64,000 nt of DNA from Sinohyriopsis cumingii (lineage: Eukaryota; Mollusca; Bivalvia; Unionida; Unionidae). The stretch spans positions 82,417,180 through 82,481,179 of the forward strand of contig CM068832.1 of the NCBI GenBank assembly GCA_028554795.2, read 5' to 3'. The notes beneath the pieces are model-generated. The model had not been told where the DNA came from. It saw only the letters and a list, made by a program, of their open reading frames with translations, and did not search any database. A program made the translations under genes and the position numbers. Positions 15,439 through 26,900 of this stretch are shown piece after piece. How positions within the stretch are numbered: position 1 is the stretch's first letter; each line of letters opens with the position of its first letter.

Positions 15439-16461
15439 ATATGTAAGCCATCTGTAATTAAACAAATTCATAAAGTTATGAGAGATATAAACCAAGGTTC
15501 AATAAATTATCTGAGGATGACGTAAACGCTATTAAAATAATTCAATACTCAGAGGCTACTAAACGAAACTGAAAATGGGTATTGACGTATTCAGTGTACA
15601 CTTTTTTGTTTTATTTTTATTTTGTTTCCTTATTTTCAAATGTGTGTGGGTTTTGTTGGCATGGTATGAATATGACCATTTACACAAAATATAAACAAAT
15701 ATGTATGAGACCATTATTCAAAGACTCATTACAGTTTTTAAATGATAAAACTACAAGAAGAAAATAATCAGATTATTTGCGTAAAATATCTTTGATGGAT
15801 AGATATTGAACATATATTATAAGATTGTGCATACTTTGTTGACATGACAGTCATATGATATCTCCAAAAATGCGACTTAACACCATTGAAAAATGTATAC
15901 AATAATCCATAAAGGTGATTGCTTAAATTATTTTGGATGTGTAGTAATTAATGTCAATGATAAAGAAAGTACATAACATTTTGCCTTGCTAATCTACTTC
16001 TCAAGAAATAAATCATCTGTATAAATTTAAAGACTATAGATGTTGAAGGATATAATTACTAATGTCACCATATTACATACATAAATCCCAACCATAAGTA
16101 TACAATATATGTACGTATTGCAGGACATGTTGCTTTTATGTGTGTTTCAAAATGATCTTGCGAAGCGTAATAACTGAATTGCTCTATTTTATATTTAAGT
16201 ACAGCTTGGTGCATTGAATCGAAATCAATGGGAGAGACAACATTATGAAAATAGAAAGAACTATTTTAAATATTTTTGTTGTTGTGCATCGTTCAAAAAG
16301 CGAAAAGAACGTGATTTTTCTGCAAATTTAAATGTATAACAGGCTCTTCTTGGAATGTGTTCTTCTGCAATACAGTATGAGCTTCAATCTTGTATTTTAT
16401 GAAAAACTGGTGAAAGGGATGAAGTACGTCTGTGCGAAATATCATCGTGACCTGTTGATTA

Positions 16462-16501
<40 letters not shown>

Positions 16502-18380
16502 TATCAGTCCAAAGACATACTATACATATTTTTAAAAGGAGTTCAAAAAGAAAAATTACGTAACACTTTATTCCAAGACACAAGAATACTTATAAGTTTA
16601 TTCACACTATGATCTAGGTTCAGTAACTCCAGAAGCGTGTACTAACTCGGAAAGCAGATATATATTTTAGTTCTGATTGACCCTTTCTACTTAAACGTTA
16701 AACTGAATTAAATGTTAAGAAAACTTCATTATTGATGAAGTATCTCAACTAGAACACACATGGGTCTGTTTTGCAATATTGCCGAAGCTATCATAAGTTT
16801 TCAGACAGTTTGTTGCTCTGATCACGCCAGCATTAACATGTAATGAAATCAAATATAACCGAAGCGTACGTGAGAGGTTTCAATCGAGATTTCTTAACGT
16901 TCCGATTCATGTATACTCCCTTTTCAAACGAGGAAAATGTGAAAGATCACCTCAAAGGTTTTAGTTTTAATGTAAATGTCTTAATTATTCAATTAGACTG
17001 AACAAAATTGGAGTTAACTGATATCCAAGGCCATTTTTATTATGCTGAAAAATGTTGATTTGGGTAATGTTATATGGGTTTCGAATGTTAAAGAAACATT
17101 ACTCTCGTATAAATTTGGTTCGGGATTTTCCTTTTATTTCTTTTCCGTTTCTCTGTGTTATATTTATTGTAACAAGCGCACTACATCTCTGCAATAATGC
17201 TATGCAACTGTAGTATTATGGGCTTATGTACTACATTGCCAAAAACTATTGTTATTATATGCTCATTTGTTTACTCGTTAACTTTACATTGTCAGAATCG
17301 TTCAAAATTCCCCGATACTGAACGCGCGCGACATTAAACATATTGCATTCACGTGAATAAAGGAACTACTTTCTATTGTAAATAAACAATGACGCAGACA
17401 CCAGCACTTTTGATTTGTAAACAAATCATGTACACTCGCGTAAGAGGCTCTTTACGTTTTGGGTATTTAAATTTGTTTCTGAATGAACTAAAACAGATGT
17501 TTCATGGACTGCCACATACCAGCTGCTTTGGCACATTCCGCGTTGATGCAATGTTACGGATTTAGGCTAGCTACATTATATAAAAGACGGAAGAATATGT
17601 CCTTACAAATAACATACAAGTGACAAGGCGTATACTGTCTTCTTTATCTGCTGATAAGAATGGCAAAATAAAATATGCTTAGAGTTTTACATCCTGAATT
17701 TCTTCAAAATGTTTCTTTCTTAATTCTGCAAATCCGAATTACATAAGCCATGTCATAGGTTTTCAATCTGGATTACACATTTCGAAATTGTGCTCTAATT
17801 TCGATGATACGTGCAATTGTATCCTCTTTACTGCATCAAAATGAAATAAACATTAAATTCCATAGCGTCTTTTTGATAATTGCAATTGAAAGACTTCATA
17901 TTTTTCCCACGTTATGATTTCAAACATTCAATGACAGAAACAGAAACACATTTTCAGACGTAAACACGCTTCTTACGCGCCACTTCAATCCGATGTATTT
18001 CATGTATAATTTGCACAGACGAATCCAGTCCAAAATCACAAACTTTCGTCGAATCGAAACAAAATACCGAAATCTATTCATTCCAGATCAAATGGAGAAG
18101 TTGTTGCAATGCGCATTCATTTACAATATGACAACAAATTTCAATTTTAACTATACACGCTCAATTTTCTTTCGAAAGTTATGTGACCGCGCGAGTAAGT
18201 TCAAATTTATCTGGGCGGAGTTATGTACGCAATAATAATGATGTCATTGTGTAATGTCAAATCTGCGCTCGTGTATTTAGTTTGAAATACGGCATTCATT
18301 CATTTACCTTGTTTCTTGTAGTGTATTTTGTTTATATAATTAAACCTTAGGTAGAAAAAAAAATTAGCATACAATAAAAA

Positions 18381-18503
18381 GGTTATTTCATTTGTATAGG
18401 AAAATATGAACTCGTTTTGTCGGAAGGATATACTGCACTCACAAGTTCGTGCAGTATTCCTTCCGAAAACTCGTTCATATTTTCCCATACAAATGCAGTA
18501 ACC
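18381..18503. repeat. Long imperfect hairpin in block B1
   Basis: Left arm 18381-18437 and right arm 18450-18503 are near-complementary (for example GGTTA...TGCA against TGCA...TAACC) around a 12-base spacer. The same foldback occurs at 48883-49005 and 51995-52117. It immediately precedes the 65-bp tandem array. Confidence 0.88.
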
Positions 18504-19040
18504 TATATTATTGTCATGTACCTGTAGTATTGATGGGTCTATGGCCTATATGGCCTATATTACCGATAAAGTATTGCCATTGTATTTGCTATGCAACTGT
18601 AGCATTATGGACCTCTGACCTACATTACAAATACATTACCGTCATGATCAGTGTTATCTAACTTTAGCAATCATGGGCGTATAGCATAAATTAACAGCAA
18701 ACTACTGACAGTGTCATTGCTATGAACTTGTATTACTATGGGCCTATAACTTACATTACATATAAACTATCATCATTGTCATTGATATGTAACTGTACCA
18801 TTATGAGTCAGTTGCCTACATTACCATTGCAATATTGCCATTGTCATTGCTAAATAACGGTAGCATTACTGGTCTATTACCTACATTACGTAAAAGCTAT
18901 TGCCATTGTCATTGATATATGTAACTTTATCGTTATGGGCTTACGGCCTACATTACCAATAAACTAACGTCATTGTCATTGTTATTTAAATGAAATTTAA
19001 ATGGCCTAAATTACCAACAGACTATTGTCAATCTCTGCGC
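18504..19040. repeat. 65-bp tandem repeat array
   Basis: About eight diverged units with the recurring core 'CCTACATTACC' and 'CATTGTCATTG'. Core starts near 18554, 18619, 18685, 18750, 18815, 18880 and 18949 give spacings of about 65-69 bp. The array recurs at 52118-52650. In B2 it is cut after about two and a half units, at 49172. Confidence 0.85.
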
Positions 19041-19864
19041 TGCAAAACTGAAAGTAAAATATATTTCCTTACATGACACCTACTTTTAGGGCATAGAGCA
19101 TCTACCAGAGTATCTAGCAACATATTGTTGAACCTCCTTTGTGATTCTCTTTCGAATCAATCTCGACTCTTCCAAGAAATGAACAACGTATCCATTGTAT
19201 CAAATTTTTGATCACTAAACGTATTATTTTTTATTCCTTTTGCATCACCAGGAGAATGCACATTCGAACTATAAAATCTTTCTTTCAGACTAATAAGCCC
19301 TTCAGATTAATGCAACTTTGAATCACAGAACCCTCTGAACATTAAACCTATCTTTCGAACCAACGTGTCCTGGGACCATTGAACAGAAGTGGTATTTTAG
19401 ATTGATGATCCTTCTTCTATTCGATGAAATTTTGAAACAGTGTACCTTTCTTTTGTATCATAGAACATTCGGACCAATGCAAGTCCTTACTGTTGATATA
19501 TAACAAAAGATAATATTGTCATGTGTATTTAATTTATACGGTGTGCTTGACTTGTTTCGTATTTGAATACTGATATTTTGCATCTCTGAGTTCTGACACG
19601 CTTTCAAATAAATTTACTAATATTTTGGTTCGATGACTAATATTGTTTACCACCTTAGAATTTTCTATCCGACACTTGGGGTTTCCATTCCAATCTCTAT
19701 TGCGACATAGGCAAAATAAAATATTTATAGTGTTACGTGTATCTGATTTAATATATTTAATAGCTTTTTCATCGAAAGGGAAACTTACTAGGGACAAGGG
19801 ACGATGCAGTCAAAACATAGTGGGCATTTGTACGGACAAGGTAAAGTAGAGTCTGTATAGCGTC

Positions 19865-19920
19865 TGACGTCACGGTATGGATGATTGGTAACAATGTTGC
19901 AACCATGTGAGGTGACGTCA
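19865..19920. promoter_or_regulatory. Paired CRE-like palindromes near Polinton end
   Basis: Two TGACGTCA octamers (19865-19872 and 19913-19920) lie about 100 bp inside the terminus and upstream of the polymerase. In copy 2 the first is kept at 57736-57743 and the second is mutated to TGACGACA. CREB/ATF-type factors bind this motif; a role as the element's promoter is my inference. Confidence 0.4.
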
Positions 19921-20163
19921 CAATACTGAAGATGGTTACAGTGTGCAGATGTGCACAATACTGAAGATGGTTACCATGTGCAGATGTGCACCGAGCTTAC
20001 CTCAATCGGGAAGAAAGAGGGGGACTTAGATTTGTATATTACATACAACATACAACATGCAGTGATAAACACTTATCACATTTTGTAGATGACATGAGTG
20101 AGCCACAATCCAGCCCATAGAGTCTACACGTAACAAATGTTCACCACCAAAAGTGAGCTCTAA

Positions 20164-23130
20164 AAATTACTATCACATTCGAGAGACAGAAAAGCTCTCC
20201 TCTATAACATTTAGAACCACGGCTTAAACCTACACGGTGAAGTTGAAAGATTTCAAGTCCAATGTACCCCTGGATAAAGTATAGGGTTTCTACACCAAGG
20301 TGTGGGATTCTTTGTTAACCACACTGAAACGACAATGTAAAGCCAAATATGATGATCGCTTGAAACTTTCCACCCATCACGACAATCTCAAGTCTCCCGT
20401 TCGGATAGAATTTAGCAGCCCAGCAGAATTAACACCGTCCAAAGTCATCGACAAGATTCAACATGTGCAACAATCCAACGACTAGTTTCACATCAGCGAT
20501 GAAATAAACAACACTGTTCATGATCCACATCTCTCTCACCTAGGGGACCGGACAATGCTATTGGTGGACGAAGTTCGTAGCGTCAAGCGTAGCCTAGTCC
20601 AAATTAACAACCCTCAAGACCACATGTGTTTAGCCAGCGCTATCGTGGTGAGACGAACCTATGCCGACAAGAATGACACTGTAGAATTTAAAAGAGCCTG
20701 GGAGAGCATTCGAAAATTGAACCGATCGAAACAACAAAGAAAACTCCTGTTACAACAAGCTGGCCTGCCCAAGGACACACCCTGTTGCATTTCTTAAATG
20801 CAAAAATTGTGAGATGTCTTTTCTCCACGCTACACATTGAAAGTGCACCCTCAAGAAGTGCGTGGACCTCGTATGTTTCAAGTCAAATATTTTAAAGACG
20901 GAAATTCATTCATGTCTATCATCACGATGCACATTTCGATACCATTACCAGTATTGCCCCATTCCTGGGATACAGTGATTACTGTGAGAAATGTGATTAT
21001 GGCTAACCTTAGAGCAACACAAACCATGTGGATCAAAAAAAAATGTAAGGGATGTTTGGCCTCCCAACCCTGTCTGGACGAAGGACAAGATAACAGGTGC
21101 ATTGTCCAGTCCAGTTTATCAGTCCAAACTGTTACCAACAACATCTGAAGACGCAAGGTTCACATCAGGACAGTGCTTGTCAACTGCTGACATTGTGCCC
21201 TACTTGTGGACAAGGCATTTTGTACGAATAATGCCAAGGCACGCGTATGTTCAGGAAATAAATGATGTTACATTTATCACGAAATCGTGGACTTGCATGT
21301 ATGAGACAGGCATTCAGATACCTAATTTCTGCGTGGCTCATCGAGCGTGTGAGAAGTGCATTCAAGAGCCGATCTTTGTTCATTGTCCTCACTGCAGCAA
21401 GATTTCTGGAGGACCGAAAACGCTTGCCAATTTTGCCCGTTGGATCTTATAACCCATCGACGAGACGTGGAGCCAAGAAGACATCGGACTTTACGGAGAT
21501 TGTCATCGCATGCCACAGTCAATGCTCAACATTTCTCTGGATTCGATGGACAGTTTATTTTGAGATACTATACGGAACAAGGCAGCGAACATCCGAACGT
21601 GACCTTCAATGAAGCTAAAATCATTTCCATGCATGTGGGACAAGTAGTTTAAAAATTCGATGAGTTATTTGGCCATGCCTTGAGTCGATTTCCTAAAACG
21701 TTTGGAATGACAAAAATGGCCAAAGGCTACTTTCCCCACTCTTGAAATACTGAAGCCAATCGCCACGCCGTTCTACTAATTTGCCTCAGGCTCACGACTA
21801 CGACCCTGACAGCATGCGTACCAAACAAAGAGAATCTATCTACTCTTGGTACCAGGCTCACGCTTCGGACCCGTTCGACTTTCAGGAAGAAATGTAAAAG
21901 TATTGTCTTTCCGACGTGGACATTTTACGACATTGCCGTGGAAAAATACGAAAATTATCCATGGAACACGAAAGAAGCTTGCACCATTGCCAAAGCGTGT
22001 TCCTTAGTGTACCGCCAACGATTCATGCCTGAAACTAACCTGGCTGTCATCGGCCCTCAAACGACGAACTTTCTCAAATGCCCTACGCTGGTTACATTAT
22101 TTGAGCAACAAGGAAGACAAATGGATCCAACATACCCGCAATGGGGTACGTGGAAAGAACATCGGAACGTATTCGGTGGATGACTGAGTCTTAGAAAAAC
22201 CAAAATTGTGTACTCGTTTAATATATGCTTATTTCACGAATGTACCCTATATTACCCTGAACGTGGCACTAAAAATCCGTTTCTACAACGGACCATGAAA
22301 GATTTGTACCAGGCCGCTTGTCCGCGGCGCTTGAAGTTACAACAGCTAGGATCCCATGTGTTAGAAATATGGGAACACGAGTACGATTAACGTTTGAAAA
22401 CCGATCCTGAGTTTAAACGTATCGCATAAAGTTACAAGTTGATCCACCCATTGATCCCACGGGATAGTTTGTACCAAGCCGACGAGGAGAAAGGAGAATA
22501 AATAAAATACTTGGATGTATTCGCTGTATCCTTACGTGTGCAAATATTATCGCCTTCCTGCAGGGCACCCGCAATTGATGACGGAACACATCGACCTGGA
22601 CAACATTCGACAATACGAACGCTTGATCAAGTTTTGCCTCCCACGGACTTGTACCATCCCGTGTTAGCGCACCATTGCCAAGGAAGACTGATATTTCCCT
22701 TATGTCGTACTTTTGCCGAAACGTGCAATCAAGACCGACCTTGTCAACACACCCAGAAAGAACGCACCTTGACAGGAACGTGGGTCAGCGTATAATTCTT
22801 AAAAGCACTCGACCTGGGATATCAACTGTTAGAAGTGTACAAATTTACCACTTTCCCAAGACAGAACAATGAAACAAGGGAGACGAGACTCAGAAAGATA
22901 CTTTCAGAGACTACGTGGATGCCATTTTGAAACTGAAACAAGAAGGCAGCGGCTATCCTACCTGGTGCCAGACTCCCGAAGACCTAAATAAATTCAAAGA
23001 GAAATACTGGGAAGGCATTACTTGATACCACGTGGAGAAAAACAAAGGTAGGCTATCGTTTGCAAAAGTGATGTTAGATTGCTTGTGAAGCAAGACCGCA
23101 CAAAGACCGTCCTAAAAATTACGACTAAGA
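20164..23130 (+). pseudogene. Polinton DNA polymerase B, broken (copy 1)
   Basis: Remnant of the protein-primed family B DNA polymerase that replicates Polintons. Recognisable in order are the N-terminal 'VKRSLVQINNPQDHMCLASA' segment (20580-20645), 'NFCVAHRACEKCIQ' (about 21325), the exonuclease-type 'FSGFDGQFILRY' (about 21530), 'ACSLVYRQRFMPETNLAV' (about 21990) and the motif-B-like 'AKVMLDCL' (about 23062). There are many stops and several frameshifts, including a 2-bp loss at polymerase motif A near 22515 that copy 2 does not have. The zinc-ligand segment intact in copy 2 at 58810-58930 is disrupted here. Confidence 0.85.
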
Positions 23131-23276
23131 ATACTGGGACAAACAAGGAGAAGTACACACAGAGTGTATAGTGAAAGGATTGACACTCACTTATCGCACC
23201 AGTCAAGTGGTGAACTTTAGCGTATCGAAAGAAGCCCTGCCGTCTTGAGAGGATGAAAACTTTAAGGTGACCACCT

Positions 23277-23615
23277 ATGAACCGAACAAGTTTGTACGTT
23301 TACCCACTCACCAAATTGTTAGCCGACCCTTGGAAGAGCTTTATCAAATCGTGTACCACAAACGAGTGCGACTTCCTAATCACTTTGCCGTACGGATACG
23401 TCGATATTGGTCAGCATTTAGAAAGGGACATTATATCAATATTTCATTGCCACTACCGAGACCAAGCAAACAAGATGAATCCTTTTAAACAAACACCATT
23501 TATATTCGGGGATTTTCAAGTGGAGTGCGATGCTATGCCTTGCGATGAGTGCGATGCAGTAAAGCATCATGGGAGCTTTGTTATCGCAGCTACTAACATT
23601 AAACCTAACACGTAA
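23277..23615 (+). pseudogene. Unknown 112-codon Polinton frame (copy 1)
   Basis: Open in both Polinton copies (see 61118-61456). It has the cysteine cluster 'MPCDECDAVKHHG' near its C-terminus. It occupies the place where the C-terminal part of the polymerase, with the catalytic DTDS motif, would be expected, but I find no such motif. Six of about eight differences from copy 2 change the residue, so I see no sign of constraint. Confidence 0.4.
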
Positions 23616-23624
23616 AGTGATGAT

Positions 23625-23921
23625 GTGCGTGTCAAACCAGACGGATGCGAAAGCGATGACACTCGTTATCGCGGATTCTTTACTGGTTTTCATGGTGGAT
23701 GTCCACCTTCACGTGAGACCATTCAGCTACCACCTTACGGATGTCATCCAAAACTGAACAAACTCCTGTCAGTGTCACCCTACCTTCATCAAAACGAACC
23801 AGTGAAAGACAAATATTCGTTCCCTGTGCGTTTCCCTGAATACTGTGACTTTGAAAATCGTTCTCAAATGTTCCAAGGGCAATGGCCTAAATATCTGGGA
23901 AGACCTACCCCCGAATAATTA
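23625..23921 (+). pseudogene. BIR-domain gene, truncated (copy 1)
   Basis: The first 97 codons of the BIR gene seen complete at 61466-61924. It keeps the 'QWPKYLGRPTPE' segment at the start of the BIR fold, where the WP is typical of BIR repeats; copy 2 has CP there. It is cut at the premature stop, so the zinc-binding half is absent. Confidence 0.75.
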
Positions 23922-26900
23922 TAAGTAGTTTCCAGAACGTATAACGTTTTACTCGAAGATAAATATCTATCCATTAGCCAACGAGCAACTGTTGTCACGT
24001 GTTGATACGTATATATATAGTTTACTCTTAAATCACATAACCTGGCTGAAGCAGACTGTTGCAAAACATTAGGCTCGATCTTACGTTTGGTCCATATAAT
24101 CGTCTAAAATAGACTTAAATGGGCTTGGTACTGTGGAACATGTATGAAAAAACAACAATTATGGTAAATGATTGATTATAAAATTATAAATTCGACTTTC
24201 AAGATCAATGCAACTATTATAATGTTCACAACTGTGTGTATGTGTATGTGTGCGTGTGTATGTTTATGTGGTAGCAATTGATAATTTTATCTCATTATGG
24301 TATCTAAATATATCTTAAGTGGACCTTATTAAGCCATGTTGATAAGGCCTGATATACTACAACATCGTTTTAATACAACATTATCCTACAGACATGCATT
24401 ATATGGTACATCAATTAAAACACATTGCTAACTTTGTAGACCATAACGTAGTTTCAACATTATGGTTGTAGCAGGATCGTGTCTGCTTTTATCTTTACCC
24501 TATTTTTCTCTTAATCATAAACAACAATCTGCCCTCTTACTTTGCTTGTCTGACCTATGCTTATTTTATTTTTTTTCTGAAACGTCACTCTCTCTTTACT
24601 AAGCGTATCATATGGAGTTAAGATATAATGAATGTAATTGCACGCTATTGTACGCAAATAATTATGATATATTTATATTGGATATGTCAGTTTCATGCAT
24701 TAGCGTAATATTATCAGGTATGTTGTATATATCTAACATTATTAATGTTTTCCATAACGTACGACTTGTCAATTAAATATAAATATAAATATAACATTTC
24801 AGGCCAGAGACCAACGATCATCAGGCTTTGATAGAAATTTGGAGATTAGTCTTAAATCACAGGTCGTTGTTAAATCAAAATGATGCAACACATTAGGTTA
24901 ATTCAATATATTAGTCCCCATTACCATCTCGAATAAACTTATATGGACTCGCAACATTTATTAAAAAGTTTCTGGTGAAAGATTTGATGTCAAATTTAGA
25001 ATTCGAATTTCAAGATGAATGCAACCCTTTTAACTTTTTACTTTTGTGTATATGTGCTTGTTTTATGTGTTTGTGTGATGGCGATTCGCATTGTTGGTCA
25101 TGCTAGCATATCTTAAGTCGAATTTAGTAAGTATTGTTAGCAAGGCTTTATTTAATCCGCCAATGTTCTGAACATAACATAGTCGCACCGACATACACGT
25201 TCCATGAAAAAAAAGCTTAAAGTAAACATTGATCTGTCACCTGAAAGAGTACTGTAAAAAGAAAGCGTCAATGTAGCAAATACATGATGCTCATGGAACG
25301 TAATATGGTGACATGTGGTTATGTCGATAAACGAAAATAAGTGGTCAGGCGAAATGAATAATTCATGAGACCAGTACCAGATACAAATGCTTATCTTCCT
25401 TTCTTTCTCTCTGTTTCACACACACCAACACACCCACGCGAACGCATATAGTCATTAACATAAATGTTTTCATATACACAGATGAATCACGATGAGATTT
25501 AATATATTGAAAATTTTGCAACTTCTATTTACGTTCCATGGAATGTATTTCTATACCAATTCAATTGTCACATTATATACATGCGAACACTTGAGTTTAT
25601 ATAATTATGGAGTTTTCTAGCAACAATTCGGAATAAAGCGAAATGACAAATAATCTTATTCGGCATCTTTAACGTGGATCGAGGAATATAACCTTTAGAA
25701 AACAGAGCGATAACAAAACTATTGTATATTTTCAGATTATAAAATGTTATTAAAATTAATACATTATTGATGATTAACTTTATATACCAGAGCATATCCG
25801 CGCCAATACACCCAGCCACTATCATTTGCAATGTCCTATCTTTCCCCAAATCAGTATGTTATTAGTCTGCTGCATAATCAACGGTTTACATTGACCATAA
25901 TGGCATGTCCTTTGTCCGCTAGACCCATATGTATCATCTGTATTAGGGCCTAGTTCACCTCAGAAAGGCTTAGGATGTTCTGCATATATTGTTGTTGCTG
26001 GGTATGAACGAGTGACTTCTTGAAATCGTATAGCATGATGCACACACTGCAACATAAGCTTCGAGCGGACCAAATCCTGAAAAGTAATGAAATAAGAGGT
26101 CAATCTGATGTGATCAGTTATTTTATTTATTCGACTTTCATCATTTTTCAGTAGTAAAAATATATTTGCTGTTTGTTTTGTGCCTGACAAATCAACCCGC
26201 TTTTTCCTTATATTCATCCTTCTCGTTGTAAACCATTTACCCATATCTGTACTAATTTTGTCGCCGATAAAAATATTTTTTTCGTATTACATTAATATTA
26301 AAATTGATTGTAATTCGTTTTGCCAAATTGTCATTTTGTTTGAAACTGGTTACCGCTATACAGAAAACAATGGACGCGTTTAAAAAATAATCACGTGTAT
26401 TATAATAGTCTAGTGGCATACTAAGAAGATGAATTTATAATTAGAGGGGGCCATTATTTTTAGAAACAATTACTACACTCCATATAGCTGAATGACCTCT
26501 ACTTATGCGGCCATTGGAATACCCATGGTTAATTGCTTTGAATATATTTAGTATGTTCTGTACTGCGTTTTGTCCGAGTCAAAACCTCATGTTATATGGA
26601 CAAAATGAATTAGCTAAAACAAACCAATTTCTTTTTTCTTTTCTTTTGCTGAGTTTCTTGAAAGGATCAATTGTATACATACTCAAATACTTTTCTACGA
26701 CTGCCGCCGTAAGAACAACTTTGCACACCAGAACAATGTTTCAACGTGATAGATGTAGCAGGAATATTTATGCTTATATTTCCTATTTTCATCTTCATCG
26801 TAAATACACTCGGTTCTTTTACTTTGTTGTCTGACCGATTGTTAACCTTTCTTTTTTCTGAAACACTATTAACTCTATATTGAATATTACTGAAAGCGTT

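Larger units (their letters stand above)
14781..19761. repeat. Block B copy 1 (segmental duplication)
   Basis: Nearly collinear with 45301-49172 (very high identity by eye), and from 15553 onward with 49173-53385 (somewhat lower). It begins at a conserved junction with family A ('GTGCAACCTTTCTAGC'). Contents are a G/C-richer stretch at 14930-15440, a short AAT tract at 16467-16500, a long hairpin at 18381-18503 and a 65-bp tandem array to about 19040. It ends exactly where the Polinton begins. No recognised gene is present; open frames at 15582-15767 and 17993-18235 match no family I know. Confidence 0.85.
19762..23921 (+). mobile_element. Polinton/Maverick copy 1, 5' fragment
   Basis: Aligns with 57633-61762 at roughly 97% by eye. 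The left end starts with AG (AGCTTTTTCATCGAAAGGG), as expected for Polinton termini. The un-inserted block B sequence near 53370-53386 ('TTTAATATATTTAATTTTTT') confirms the boundary at 19761/19762. The right end stops inside the BIR gene, at 23921, and joins family A sequence. The rest of the element and its other terminal repeat are missing, so it is a rearranged dead fragment. It has an extra 35-bp tandem unit at about 19925-19990 compared with copy 2. Confidence 0.88.
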
